Positions 41,524-49,805 of a stretch of DNA of 64,000 nt are shown here, piece by piece (positions within the stretch are counted from its first letter, which is position 1; each line of letters starts with the position of its first letter). Source of the DNA: Pseudomonas sp. Irchel 3E13 (GTDB lineage Bacteria > Pseudomonadota > Gammaproteobacteria > Pseudomonadales > Pseudomonadaceae); contig NZ_FYDX01000009.1 in the NCBI RefSeq assembly GCF_900187455.1, positions 62,001-126,000 on the forward strand. Reading direction: 5' to 3'. Below the pieces are notes generated by a model. The model made no database searches, was not told the DNA's origin, and saw only the letters and a program-made list of their open reading frames with translations. Both the position numbers and the translations under genes were made by a program.

Positions 41524-42381
41524 ATGAATGACAGGCCGCACAACCGCAGTGTTGAGCCCACCGGCGACTTCTCCCGATTCCTGCGCATCCCCGAAGGCCG
41601 CTGCGAGTTGCTCAGCGCCCGTTACAGCAATCAGCACTTTGGCCGTCATTCCCACGACCGCTATGCGCTGGGGGTGATTACCCAGGGCGTGGAAAAACTC
41701 TATTACCGCGGTGCCAATCACCTCGGCACGGCCGGCACGGTGGTGACCCTCACGCCCGGTGAAATCCACGACGGCGTGCCGGTGGACGAGGCCGGCTGGG
41801 TCTACCGCATGCTTTATATCGAGCCGACGTGGCTGAACGATGTGGTGCTGCAAGGGCGTGGCGGCACCAATCATGTGCACTTGTTCCGCGAGCCGATGGC
41901 CCATGACCCGGCCCTGGCCAGCGCCCTGCTCACGGCCCACAGCACCCTCGCGGCTTCGGCCCTGCCGCTGGAGCGCGAGACGGTGCTGATCGAGGCGCTG
42001 GCCGGGTTGTTCCAGCGCCACGGTGTCGAGCTGGCCGGGCAGGGGCGCTCCGAGCGCGACGCGGTGCGGCGGATTCGCAGTCGGCTGGACAGCGAGCTGG
42101 AGCATAACCTTTCGCTGGAAACTCTCGGCCTGGAAGTGGGTATGGACCCGCTCTATCTGATCCGCGTGTTCAAGCGCGAGGTGGGGGTGGCGCCGCACAG
42201 CTACCAGATCCAGAAACGGGTGGCGCGGGTGCAGGCGCTGCTGCGTGCTGGCATGGACCTGGCGGAAGCCTCGGTGGCGTGCGGCTTCTTCGACCAGAGC
42301 CACATGGCCAGGGCCTTCAAGAAAGTCGTCGGGGTGACGCCGAAGGCCTTTCGCGACGGCCTGTTTCGCGCCGCGAGATAA
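41524..42381 (+). CDS. AraC family transcriptional regulator
   Basis: In this 285-residue protein, an N-terminal AraC-binding cupin (about 20-150) contains HFGRHSHDRYALGVITQGV and VVTLTPGEIHDG. The C-terminal double helix-turn-helix (about 175-275) ends in ACGFFDQSHMARAFKKVVG, the AraC signature region. It resembles regulators paired with amino-acid exporters. It starts 86 bp from the divergent GST gene and probably activates the GST-DMT pair. Confidence 0.9.
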   Translation: MNDRPHNRSVEPTGDFSRFLRIPEGRCELLSARYSNQHFGRHSHDRYALGVITQGVEKLYYRGANHLGTAGTVVTLTPGEIHDGVPVDEAGWVYRMLYIEPTWLNDVVLQGRGGTNHVHLFREPMAHDPALASALLTAHSTLAASALPLERETVLIEALAGLFQRHGVELAGQGRSERDAVRRIRSRLDSELEHNLSLETLGLEVGMDPLYLIRVFKREVGVAPHSYQIQKRVARVQALLRAGMDLAEASVACGFFDQSHMARAFKKVVGVTPKAFRDGLFRAAR

Positions 42382-42396
42382 GCCGTCGGCACCGGC

Positions 42397-43191
42397 TCAC
42401 GGCTGCGGGTTGCTCCACCAGAAGGAAGGGTATTCGTCGAGCGGGTAGCGGTTGCCGTCGTAGCGCAGGGTCTTGCTGACCGTGCGCGACACCGGCTTGG
42501 CGTAGCCACTGCTGACCTGGGCCTGGACGATCAGGTCGGCGTAGCCCTGCGACTGCTGCGTGCCAACGCTGAAGGTCAGGGTGGCCTGCTCCATTTCAAA
42601 ACCTTCGCTGCAACTGACGCCTTTCAGGGTGGTCCAGTTGCTCAGGTGGGTGGTGAGTACCGGGCGCAAGCCATCGACGTCGGGCACCACGAGGGTGAGC
42701 AGGTTGCTGTAGCCGGCATCGGGGCAACTGGCGCCGCGGGCGGTGCTGGTCATGACCACGCCGAAGGCGCGTACTTCGGGGGCGAGGCGATAGCGGGCGG
42801 TGTCCAGCCACAGGCTATTGGCGCCGAACTCCAGCTCGGCATCTTCCGCCATGTCCTGGTCGAGGCGTTCGCGCAGCCGCCCGCTGTCGGTATCGACTTT
42901 CGCCACCAGCAGGTGCGGGCTGCGTTCGCCGGCTGGCTGGAGGTCGTCGGCGTCGCGGTAGGCCACCGCGACCACCGACAGCGCCGGGTCATCAGGCCAG
43001 CGCTTGCAGGCCGCCGCAAGCAGTGGGCCGTCACTGTCATCGGTCGGCGTGGTCCAGCCCTGCTGTTGCAGTTGGGTGGCCAGCGAATCGAGCAGTGGCT
43101 GCGGGCAAGGTTGCGGTTCTCGCGCCACGGCATCGGCGAGCGGCAGCAGGCAGAGCGTCAGGATGGGCAGGAGGCGGGGTGGACGGTCCAT
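42397..43191 (-). CDS. Secreted protein of unknown function
   Basis: This 264-residue protein has a Sec signal peptide (LLPILTLCLLPLADAVA) that should be cut before about residue 24. The mature chain is mixed alpha/beta with four or more cysteines (ACKRWP, ASCPDAGYSN, GVSCSEG) that may form disulfides in the periplasm. I do not recognise a family. It runs convergent to the AraC gene and divergent from the TraX-like gene, with no evident operon partner. Confidence 0.7.
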   Translation of the reverse strand: MDRPPRLLPILTLCLLPLADAVAREPQPCPQPLLDSLATQLQQQGWTTPTDDSDGPLLAAACKRWPDDPALSVVAVAYRDADDLQPAGERSPHLLVAKVDTDSGRLRERLDQDMAEDAELEFGANSLWLDTARYRLAPEVRAFGVVMTSTARGASCPDAGYSNLLTLVVPDVDGLRPVLTTHLSNWTTLKGVSCSEGFEMEQATLTFSVGTQQSQGYADLIVQAQVSSGYAKPVSRTVSKTLRYDGNRYPLDEYPSFWWSNPQP

Positions 43192-43262
43192 GTCGGGTCT
43201 CGATCAGCACGAAGGGTCGCGTATGCTACAGCGCTGATGGCCAACCCGCGAAGGAGCATTCA

Positions 43263-43976
43263 TTGGCTCGACCCGTCCGCTCGGCTTCCCTTGATCTGCT
43301 GAAGTGGCTGGCGATCGTCACCATGGTCGGCGATCACCTGCGTTACCTCTGGCCCGAGCAGCATTGGCTGTTTGTGGTGGGGCGGCTGGCCTTTCCGTTT
43401 TTCTGCCTGGCGATTGCCGCCAATGTCGCCCGCACGCTCCCCGGCGCGCTGTTCACTCCCGTCAATTTTCGCTATCTGGGCTGGTGCCTGGGCTTTTCGC
43501 TGTTGTCGGAGCTGCCGTACCGCTGGCTGGACAGCGGCTCGCTGACCCTCAACGTGATGCCGACCCTGACCCTCGGCCTGCTGGCCGCCTGGGGTGTGCA
43601 CCACCGCACGCGGCAGGCCGGGCTGCTGGCGCTGGCGGCGCTGCTGGTCGCGGTCTTCACCAGCGACCGGTTGATGTACGGATGGCCGGGGGTGTTGCTG
43701 CCGGCGGCGTTCGTCCTGGCCTTGCACGACCGGCGCTATATGTGGCTGGCCGGCGCGCTGGCGGTGGGCGGCAACCTCACCAATGGCTGGATTCTGCACA
43801 ACGCCTTGCAACCGATATCGATCGTGGTCCTGGCCACGGCGTTTCTGTGTGCGCCGTTCGGGCTGGGGCTTTTGCGCCTGGACGTGCGCCGCGCCGTGCG
43901 CCCTGTCGGGCGCTGGGGCTATGCGTTTTATCCACTGCACCTGGCGGCGATCAAGCTGTTGAGCGTTTTTAGTTGA
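43263..43976 (+). CDS. TraX-like integral membrane protein
   Basis: The protein has 237 residues from TTG 43263, with AAGGAG (43251-43256) six bases upstream. No ATG fits; the long open frame before it overlaps the divergent gene. It has about seven membrane helices. SLDLLKWLAIVTMVGDHLRY is the TraX-type opening and GYAFYPLHLAAIKLL its closing helix. TraX of plasmid F acetylates pilin; chromosomal homologues are widespread and their role is not known. They may be membrane acyltransferases. Confidence 0.85.
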   Translation: MARPVRSASLDLLKWLAIVTMVGDHLRYLWPEQHWLFVVGRLAFPFFCLAIAANVARTLPGALFTPVNFRYLGWCLGFSLLSELPYRWLDSGSLTLNVMPTLTLGLLAAWGVHHRTRQAGLLALAALLVAVFTSDRLMYGWPGVLLPAAFVLALHDRRYMWLAGALAVGGNLTNGWILHNALQPISIVVLATAFLCAPFGLGLLRLDVRRAVRPVGRWGYAFYPLHLAAIKLLSVFS

Positions 43977-44046
43977 CTCCGGGGATGACCGGCCGCGTTT
44001 CCCTTGGCTATGATGCACCCCCTCGTTCCCACTAGCCGTGCACTCG

Positions 44047-44796
44047 ATGAATAACAACAGCACCTTCTCGCAACCCTTGCGCAAACGCCGCAGCCTGGCC
44101 GAAGAGCTGGTGGCCGCCCTCACCGGGCAGATCCGCGACGGCCTGCTCAAGCCGGGCGAGAAGTTGCCGACCGAAGCGCAGGTCATGGAGCAGTTCGGCG
44201 TCAGTCGCACCGTGGTGCGCGAGGCGATTTCCCGTCTGCAGGCCGCCGGCCAGGTGGAAACCCGCCACGGCATCGGCACCTTTGTGCTGGAGCCGCCGAG
44301 TTCGGGCCTGTTCAACACTCCGAGCGACACGGTGATGACCCTGGCCGATGTGCTGGCGGTGATGGAATTCCGTATCAGCCTGGAAGTGGAATCCGCGGCC
44401 CTGGCGGCGCAGCGCCGCACCGCCGAGCAGCTGGCCAGCCTGCGCGACGCGCTGGATACGCTCAACGGGCTGATGGCCAGCGGCAGCGATTCGGCCGGCG
44501 CCGATTTCGCCTTCCACCTGTTGATTGCCGAGGCGACCGGCAACCGCTACTTCACCGATATCCTCGGCCACCTGGGAACCAAGGTGATTCCGCGGACCCG
44601 CCTCAGCACCCGCACTTACGCCCGCGCCGACGACCAGCGCCAGTACCTGGAACGCCTGGAGCGCGAGCATGAGCAGATTTACAGCGCCATCGCCTCGCAG
44701 GATTCGGAGTCGGCCCGCGCGGCGATGCGTTTGCACCTGGGTAACAGCCGCGAGCATCTGCGCCAGGCGTATGAGAAGGCTCAGGCGCAGGGTTGA
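44047..44796 (+). CDS. GntR family regulator, FadR subfamily
   Basis: The protein has 249 residues from ATG 44047; a GTG three codons earlier is less likely. The winged HTH (about 20-85) has LPTEAQVMEQFGVSRTVVRE and TRHGIGTFVLE. The FCD ligand domain (about 110-235) has metal-ligand histidines in DFAFHLLIAEATGNRYF, EREHEQIYSAI and AMRLHLGNSRE. It is a close paralogue of the regulator at 59143. It sits at the edge of the galacturonate genes and likely represses them until a sugar acid is present, probably through the TATACG-N4-CGTACA dyads. Confidence 0.92.
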   Translation: MNNNSTFSQPLRKRRSLAEELVAALTGQIRDGLLKPGEKLPTEAQVMEQFGVSRTVVREAISRLQAAGQVETRHGIGTFVLEPPSSGLFNTPSDTVMTLADVLAVMEFRISLEVESAALAAQRRTAEQLASLRDALDTLNGLMASGSDSAGADFAFHLLIAEATGNRYFTDILGHLGTKVIPRTRLSTRTYARADDQRQYLERLEREHEQIYSAIASQDSESARAAMRLHLGNSREHLRQAYEKAQAQG

Positions 44797-44809
44797 TTCG
44801 CATCGGGCC

Positions 44810-44880
44810 CTTCGCGAGCAAGCTCGCTCCTACACCTATACGGTGTAACTCGTTCTGTAGGAGCGAGCTTGCTCGCGAAG
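44810..44880. repeat. REP inverted pair (REPIN), GCGAGCAAGCTCGC type
   Basis: CTTCGCGAGCAAGCTC-GCTCCTAC (44810-44833) and its exact reverse complement (44857-44880) are separated by 23 bases. This 24-bp REP word is common between genes of fluorescent pseudomonads and is spread by a RAYT transposase in trans. The left arm falls after the GntR gene. The right arm lies inside the 3' end of the epimerase gene. Confidence 0.9.
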
Positions 44881-45750
44881 GGGCGCTGACCGATAAGCCA
44901 TCCGCCAGCGCCCGCTGACCGACTGCCCCGCCTGCAACAGCCCCAGCCCTGGCCTTCCCGGCAGGTGATGAGCATTGACCGGATGACTCACCGGCTCGAA
45001 ACAGAAGAACGGCTGCCCCGGCGGGCAATACAGCAGGTAGTGATCGAAACCCTCGGCCTGGCAGTCGAGCCAGTAGCCCGCGTCGGCTTGCAGGATCCGG
45101 CAGTGGCCGTCCCACCCCGTAAAGCAGTGATCGACTTTTCCCGCCGGCAGCTCTGCCGCGTTCTCGAGATTCCATTCCTCCGGCACCGCGCGGTGTTCTG
45201 TGGATAACTGCTGCCCATCGCACAACCACACACCAGCGGCCCGCGCCTGGACCTGGGTGGCCGCCGTGCGCGGGAAGAACGGGTGGAGGCCGAGCCCATG
45301 CCACAGCGGACGCGGGTCGAGGTGGGTGACTTTCAGTTCCAGAGTCAGGCAGCCGTCGGCCAGATGAATGCGCTGCTCGGCGCGGTAGGCGAAGGGCGTC
45401 GCGCTTTCCAGGCGCAGCAGCACCGTGTCGGCGCTGTGCGCGAGGATTTCCCACGGCTGTTGCCAGGCGCTGCCGTGCACCGCCAGCGGCGAGTCGGGCG
45501 TATTAGGCGGCAGTTCGAACCAGCCGTCGGGCGCTTCGAAACCACCACCGGCAATGCGGTTGGACCAGGGCACCAATGGGAAGCTGGCCTGCTGCCGCGC
45601 CGTCAGTGGCCGTGTCTGCAAATTGCCCGGACGCAGCAGCGGCTGGCTGTCGGCGCGGCGGCGCCAGTCCACCAGGCTGCCGCCCAGGTCTGGCGCCAAC
45701 AGCAGGCGGGTGAGCCGGTCTTCCAATACCAGCAGTTCCGGCTCAGCCAT
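44836..45750 (-). CDS. Aldose 1-epimerase family protein
   Basis: This 304-residue galactose-mutarotase-like beta-sandwich has catalytic histidine candidates in LAVHGSAWQQPW and WHGLGLHPFFPR. The glutamate lies in FFCFEPVSHPVNAHH. It would speed exchange between the alpha and beta forms of galacturonate or a related sugar for uronate dehydrogenase. The stop codon lies in the loop of a REPIN, and the last 15 or so residues (PLREQARSYRTSYTV) are encoded by the repeat. The gene overlaps the lactonase gene by 8 bp and ends a four-gene operon started by the porin. Confidence 0.88.
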   Translation of the reverse strand: MAEPELLVLEDRLTRLLLAPDLGGSLVDWRRRADSQPLLRPGNLQTRPLTARQQASFPLVPWSNRIAGGGFEAPDGWFELPPNTPDSPLAVHGSAWQQPWEILAHSADTVLLRLESATPFAYRAEQRIHLADGCLTLELKVTHLDPRPLWHGLGLHPFFPRTAATQVQARAAGVWLCDGQQLSTEHRAVPEEWNLENAAELPAGKVDHCFTGWDGHCRILQADAGYWLDCQAEGFDHYLLYCPPGQPFFCFEPVSHPVNAHHLPGRPGLGLLQAGQSVSGRWRMAYRSAPLREQARSYRTSYTV

Positions 45751-46621
45751 TGAACGACGGCTCTTCCAGGCCCTTCACCCCGACGTTCAGGGCGAACAGG
45801 CCGCCTGCCAGCGGTTGGTCGCTGAGGTCCACGCCCTGCGGTCGGATCGAGGTGACGAACAGGGTGTCCAGGCCCGGGCCACCGAACGCGCACATCGCCG
45901 GTTTTTTCACCGGCAGCGGCAGGCTGCGGTCGAGCTTGCCCTCGGGGGTGAAGCGCAGCACCAGACCGGCGTCGTTGGCGCAGGTCCAGTAGCAGCCGTC
46001 GGCGTCCACCGCGGCGCCGTCCGGGCGACCGGGATGGGCGTTCATGTCGACGAAGACCCGACGGTTGTGGGCGGTGCCGCTGTCGGTGTCGTAATCGAAG
46101 GCCCAGATCAATTGCACGCTGGCGTGGGAATCGGACAGGTACATGGTCTTGCCGTCAGGGCTGAAGGCCAGGCCGTTGGGCACCAGCAGACCGTCCAGTT
46201 GCGGCACCAGGCCGTCGCGGGTGGTGTAGCGGTAGAGTTTGCCCACCGCTTCGCTGCCCATGTTCATCTGCATGGTGCCGGCCCAGAAGCGGCCCTGGCG
46301 ATCGCAGCGTCCGTCGTTGAAGCGCATTCCGGCGCGGGCGTGGTCGACCTCGGCCACTGACTCGCCGAGCAGCCGACCGTGGTCATCGGCGCGCAGGCGG
46401 AACAGACCGCTTTCCCGCGCCGCCAGCCAACTGCCGTTGGCGAGCGGTGCGACGCAGCCAAGCATTTCGTCGCCCTGCCAACTGTCCAGTGCGCCGTCGA
46501 GGCGCCAGCGTTGCAGGCAGCCGCTGGGAATGTCGACCCAATACAGCGCCTGCTCGCTGGCGACCCACACCGGGCTTTCACCCACGCCGTTGCGCGCATC
46601 GACAATCAATTCAGCAGTCAT
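45743..46621 (-). CDS. uxuL: SMP-30/gluconolactonase family lactonase, likely for galactaro-1,4-lactone
   Basis: This 292-residue six-bladed propeller has the SMP-30 signatures NGVGESPVW near the start with the metal-binding glutamate, DGRCDRQGRFWAGTM, VPNGLAFSPDGKTMYLSDSH, and RPDGAAVDADGCYWTC. It hydrolyses sugar lactones with a divalent metal. In Pseudomonas syringae the neighbouring lactonase next to udh opens galactaro-1,4-lactone. The same adjacency here supports that role, so the symbol rests on context. It lies 12 bp after udh. Confidence 0.85.
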   Translation of the reverse strand: MTAELIVDARNGVGESPVWVASEQALYWVDIPSGCLQRWRLDGALDSWQGDEMLGCVAPLANGSWLAARESGLFRLRADDHGRLLGESVAEVDHARAGMRFNDGRCDRQGRFWAGTMQMNMGSEAVGKLYRYTTRDGLVPQLDGLLVPNGLAFSPDGKTMYLSDSHASVQLIWAFDYDTDSGTAHNRRVFVDMNAHPGRPDGAAVDADGCYWTCANDAGLVLRFTPEGKLDRSLPLPVKKPAMCAFGGPGLDTLFVTSIRPQGVDLSDQPLAGGLFALNVGVKGLEEPSFNG

Positions 46622-46633
46622 GTTCAGGCTCCC

Positions 46634-47443
46634 TCACTCAAACGGGCCGGCGGCGGTAAACGCGCCGCCCTGATAGCGGGCTTCCGGCGAGTCGGCGGCG
46701 GGTTTTGGCTGGGCTTCCATCTGTGGCCGGAAGCGCTCGGAGCTGTCCTTCGGCACGAAGTCCAGGTGCGCGGCGTAGCGGTTGTCCCACCAGGTGTCGC
46801 GGTTGGCCGACACGCCATAGACCACGGTGTGGCCGACGTCCGCACTGAGCAGCGCGCGTTCCACCAGATGCCCGAGGTCCGAATAACTCAGCCAGGTGCT
46901 GAGCATGCGCAGGTTGCGCGGTTCAGGGAACGACGAGCCGATACGCAGGCTGACCGTCTCGATGCCATAGCGATGGAAATAGAAAGTCGCCAGGTCTTCG
47001 CCATAGGACTTGGACAAGCCGTAGTAACCGTCCGGTCGGCGCTCGGAGCGGGCGTCGAGGCGGTCCTGCGGCGAGTGGAAGCCGGTGACGTGGTTGGAGC
47101 TGGCGAACACCACCCGGCGGATGCCGTGGATGCGCGCGGCTTCATAGATATGGAAGGTGCCGCGGATGTTGGCTTCGAGAATTTCCTCGAACGGCCGCTC
47201 CACGGACACACCGCCCAGGTGCACGATGGCATCGACGCCTTCTACCAGGGCCAGCACGCCGGCCTTGTCGGCCAGGTCGCAGGGCCGCACTTCTTCATGG
47301 CTGCCTTCGGCCGCGGCCATGGCACTGATATCGGAAAGACGAACGACCTCGGCGTGGGCTTGCAGGCTTTGCCGCAGCACCTGGCCCAGGCCGCCGGCCG
47401 CGCCGGTGAGGAGGATGCGCTTGAAGGGTTTGCTCGCTGTCAT
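46634..47443 (-). CDS. udh: Uronate dehydrogenase
   Basis: This 269-residue protein matches Pseudomonas Udh closely along its length, including LLTGAAGGLG (residues 11-20), FASSNHVTGFHSP, SYSDLGHLVERAL, WWDNRYAAHLDFVPKDSSE and the ending YQGGAFTAAGPF. Y141 and K145 form the catalytic YxxxK. It oxidises galacturonate or glucuronate with NAD+ to the aldaro-1,4-lactone in the cytoplasm. It is followed by the SMP-30 lactonase and mutarotase genes and preceded by the KdgM porin gene, giving uptake, oxidation and lactone opening in one operon. Confidence 0.95.
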   Translation of the reverse strand: MTASKPFKRILLTGAAGGLGQVLRQSLQAHAEVVRLSDISAMAAAEGSHEEVRPCDLADKAGVLALVEGVDAIVHLGGVSVERPFEEILEANIRGTFHIYEAARIHGIRRVVFASSNHVTGFHSPQDRLDARSERRPDGYYGLSKSYGEDLATFYFHRYGIETVSLRIGSSFPEPRNLRMLSTWLSYSDLGHLVERALLSADVGHTVVYGVSANRDTWWDNRYAAHLDFVPKDSSERFRPQMEAQPKPAADSPEARYQGGAFTAAGPFE

Positions 47444-47494
47444 GGGATTCCTCGAAAGGCAGGGAAGGGGGGAGGCCGCTCGCGCGGCCTTGGC

Positions 47495-48223
47495 TTACAT
47501 GAAGTTGTACTGGATGCCCAGGCGCCAGCGGGCCTGGCGATCATCGGTGGTGGAGTTGACCTTGATATCACCGATTTCCATGAACGGCTGCCATTGCTTG
47601 GTCAGCTTGTACTTGATGATCAGGTTCTGCTCGTAGTCGCTCTTCTTGTCGTCGTAGCGGATGTAGTCCGTCAGGAAGTGAATGTACTGGTACTCGTAGG
47701 CCAGTTTGCTGCCGGTCGGCGTGTAGCCCAGCCAGCCTTCGAAACGGTTGGTGTTCTGGTTGTTCTTGCCGCGGTCGTCCACGTCCTCGTTGATCTGGTC
47801 GCGATCCAGGCGCTTGGCGTCATAGCGGTAGCGGGCGGCGACGTACCACTGATCGTCGATCTTGTAGTTGTACTTCAGGCCGAACTTGTAGGTGGTGCTG
47901 TCCTTGGAACTGTCCATCTGAAAGGCAGGGGTCAGCGTGGACTTGGGGCTGAGCTTGTAGTTGTAGCTGACGGTCAACTCGTGGCCGTTGTTGATGATGT
48001 TGTCGTAGGCAACATCTTTGCGGTCGCCGGCGGTGCGGTACTTGATCTCGGCTTCGAAACCCAGGCCGCTGTCCATGCGATAGCCGAGCTTGACCCGGTC
48101 GGCGTGCTGGCGGTCGTCGTCGGTGTACTGGTGGCGATAGTTGATGCTGGCGGAGTCGGCGTAGGCGTTGATCGACAGGGCGAGAGTGGTCAACGCAATA
48201 AACAAGCTGTGAGTGGTTTTCAT
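47495..48223 (-). CDS. kdgM: KdgM family oligogalacturonate-specific porin
   Basis: This 242-residue protein has a signal peptide ending in NAYA near residue 22. The mature chain is a small beta-barrel of about twelve strands, with alternating aromatic and basic residues (SINYRHQYTDDD, FGLKYNYKIDDQWYVAARYRY) and a C-terminal aromatic strand ending NFM. Such basic narrow pores admit acidic oligogalacturonides through the outer membrane. It leads the operon kdgM-udh-lactonase-epimerase. The operator-like dyad at 48312-48327 and a TATATT -10 candidate lie upstream. Confidence 0.9.
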   Translation of the reverse strand: MKTTHSLFIALTTLALSINAYADSASINYRHQYTDDDRQHADRVKLGYRMDSGLGFEAEIKYRTAGDRKDVAYDNIINNGHELTVSYNYKLSPKSTLTPAFQMDSSKDSTTYKFGLKYNYKIDDQWYVAARYRYDAKRLDRDQINEDVDDRGKNNQNTNRFEGWLGYTPTGSKLAYEYQYIHFLTDYIRYDDKKSDYEQNLIIKYKLTKQWQPFMEIGDIKVNSTTDDRQARWRLGIQYNFM

Positions 48224-48311
48224 GCGATCTACTTTTTTGTTTTTGTTGGGTAGGGGCGATGTCTGGCAGTTCGGGTGTTAAACGGCGCGGGATCCTCAGT
48301 AGTTGTTGGAA

Positions 48312-48327
48312 TATACGTTATCGTACA
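48312..48327 (-). promoter_or_regulatory. Operator dyad upstream of kdgM, TATACG-TTAT-CGTACA
   Basis: TATACG (48312-48317) and CGTACA (48322-48327) are near-perfect inverted half-sites around TTAT. A TATATT on the minus strand (48310-48315) overlaps the dyad and is a -10 candidate for kdgM. The same design occurs at 48507 and, in degenerate form, at 59103. It fits a FadR-family GntR operator. The 356-bp space 48224-48579 also holds the 48497 element and is otherwise AT-rich and without genes. Confidence 0.6.
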
Positions 48328-48496
48328 ACAACGACGACTGTCTATGGTCACCAGCACCAAGGTCGTATGTTTTTTTCATGTTATTGAAACATAAAGGAAT
48401 TTACTTTCTTTACAGTCACAAAAATGCTGTTTCGGCCAGGTTTTGAAGGGGAATCAGCAGGTTAAAAGGAGGCGAAAAGGGGACGACATTGAGGGG

Positions 48497-48524
48497 TTGC
48501 AATTGTTATACGATGACGTATGAT
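48497..48524 (+). promoter_or_regulatory. Promoter with embedded operator dyad upstream of the enolase-superfamily gene
   Basis: TTGCAA (48497-48502) and TATGAT (48519-48524) are spaced 16 bp as -35 and -10. Between and overlapping them is TATACG-ATGA-CGTATG (48507-48522), the same dyad as upstream of kdgM with one mismatch between arms. A bound repressor would block RNA polymerase directly. Confidence 0.6.
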
Positions 48525-48579
48525 CGGCCTCACAACGTTACTCCAGACACAATTCCAAGAAGAAAGGCATACGACGTCC

Positions 48580-49734
48580 ATGAGAATTACATCAGTCAAT
48601 GTGCAGGTTTTTTCCTACCCGACCCGCCGCTCGGTAGACAGCGCCGGGCATGCCCACCCGGGTGATGTCACCCAGGCCCGCATGGCCCTGCTGCGCATCC
48701 GTACCGAAGACGGCACCGAGGGCTACGCCTTTGGCCCTCCCGAGTTGCTGCGTCCTTATCTGCTTGATGGTTTCGTGCGCAAAGTGCTGGTCGGGCAGAA
48801 CGCCTTCGACCGCGAACGCCTCTGGCAAGACCTGGCCCACTGGCAGCGCGGCAGCGCTAGTCAGTTGACCGACCGTTCCCTGGCGCTGGTCGAACAGGCC
48901 CTGTGGGACTGGGCCGGGCGCAAACTGAATATCCCGGTGCACAAGCTGGCCGGTGGTTTCCGTGACAAGGTCCCGGCATACGGTTCGACCATGTGCGGTG
49001 ACGAACTCGAAGGCGGCCTGGCGACCCCGGAAGATTACGGCCGCTTCGCCGAAACCCTGGTCAAACGCGGCTACAAGGCGATCAAACTGCACACCTGGAT
49101 GCCGCCGGTGTCCTTCGCGCCAAGCCCGCGCATCGACGTCAAGGCCTGCGCCGCCGTGCGTGAAGCGGTCGGTCCGGACATCGCGCTGATGCTCGACGGT
49201 TACCACTGGTACAACCGCACCGACGCGCTGTACATCGGTCGCGAGCTGGAGAAGCTCAACTTCGCCTGGTTCGAAGAACCGATGATGGAAGAGTCCGCCG
49301 AGTCCTATGCCTGGCTCGCGGCCAACCTGGACATCCCGGTGCTCGGCCCGGAAACCCTCGCCGGCAAATACATGAGCCGCGCCAGTTGGGTGAAGAACGA
49401 CGTCTGCGACATCCTCCGTGCCGGCGTCGCCGGGGTCGGCGGCATCGGCGCCTGCCTGAAAGTGGCGCACCTGGCCGAGTCCTTCGGCATGGATTGCGAA
49501 GTCCACGGCAACGGCGCGGCCAACCTGGCAGTGGTCGGCGCGATCAAGAACTGCACCTGGTACGAGCGCGGCCTGCTGCACCCGTTCCTCGACTACGACG
49601 AGGTGCCGGCCTACCTCAATCGCCTGGTCGACCCGATGGACAGCGACGGCTTCGTCCACCTCTCCGACCTGCCTGGCCTGGGCGAGGACATCAACTTCGA
49701 CTACATCGAGACCCACACCCTGCAGCAGTACTGA
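48580..49734 (+). CDS. Mandelate racemase/enolase superfamily sugar-acid dehydratase
   Basis: The protein has 384 residues from ATG 48580. An N-terminal capping domain is followed by the TIM barrel. IKLHTWMPP gives a Lys-x-His second-strand motif in place of the usual Lys-x-Lys. Metal ligands are the aspartate in LMLDGYHW, the glutamate in WFEEPMMEE, and the glutamate in LGPETLAG. The general base histidine is in CEVHGNGAAN. The family dehydrates or isomerises aldarates and aldonates. In a galacturonate locus it may act on galactarate or its lactone, in parallel with garD. The exact substrate is not clear. Confidence 0.85.
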   Translation: MRITSVNVQVFSYPTRRSVDSAGHAHPGDVTQARMALLRIRTEDGTEGYAFGPPELLRPYLLDGFVRKVLVGQNAFDRERLWQDLAHWQRGSASQLTDRSLALVEQALWDWAGRKLNIPVHKLAGGFRDKVPAYGSTMCGDELEGGLATPEDYGRFAETLVKRGYKAIKLHTWMPPVSFAPSPRIDVKACAAVREAVGPDIALMLDGYHWYNRTDALYIGRELEKLNFAWFEEPMMEESAESYAWLAANLDIPVLGPETLAGKYMSRASWVKNDVCDILRAGVAGVGGIGACLKVAHLAESFGMDCEVHGNGAANLAVVGAIKNCTWYERGLLHPFLDYDEVPAYLNRLVDPMDSDGFVHLSDLPGLGEDINFDYIETHTLQQY

Positions 49735-49744
49735 CCTGTGCCCG

Positions 49745-49768
49745 CGGCACGGCCTCGATGCCGTGCCG
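49745..49768 (+). other. Stem-loop between the dehydratase and transporter genes
   Basis: CGGCACGGC (49745-49753) and GCCGTGCCG (49760-49768) form a perfect 9-bp stem with a six-base loop. Only two T bases follow. It may partly end transcription or protect the upstream message, lowering or separating expression of the transporter genes. Confidence 0.5.
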
Positions 49769-49805
49769 TTCGAGATGCGAATAACTACAACAAAGGTCTT
49801 CTCAC

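Noticed and set aside
46379..48253. A 624-codon plus-strand frame opposite the lactonase, udh and kdgM genes
   Set aside because: Shadow of three clear genes with diagnostic motifs on the minus strand.
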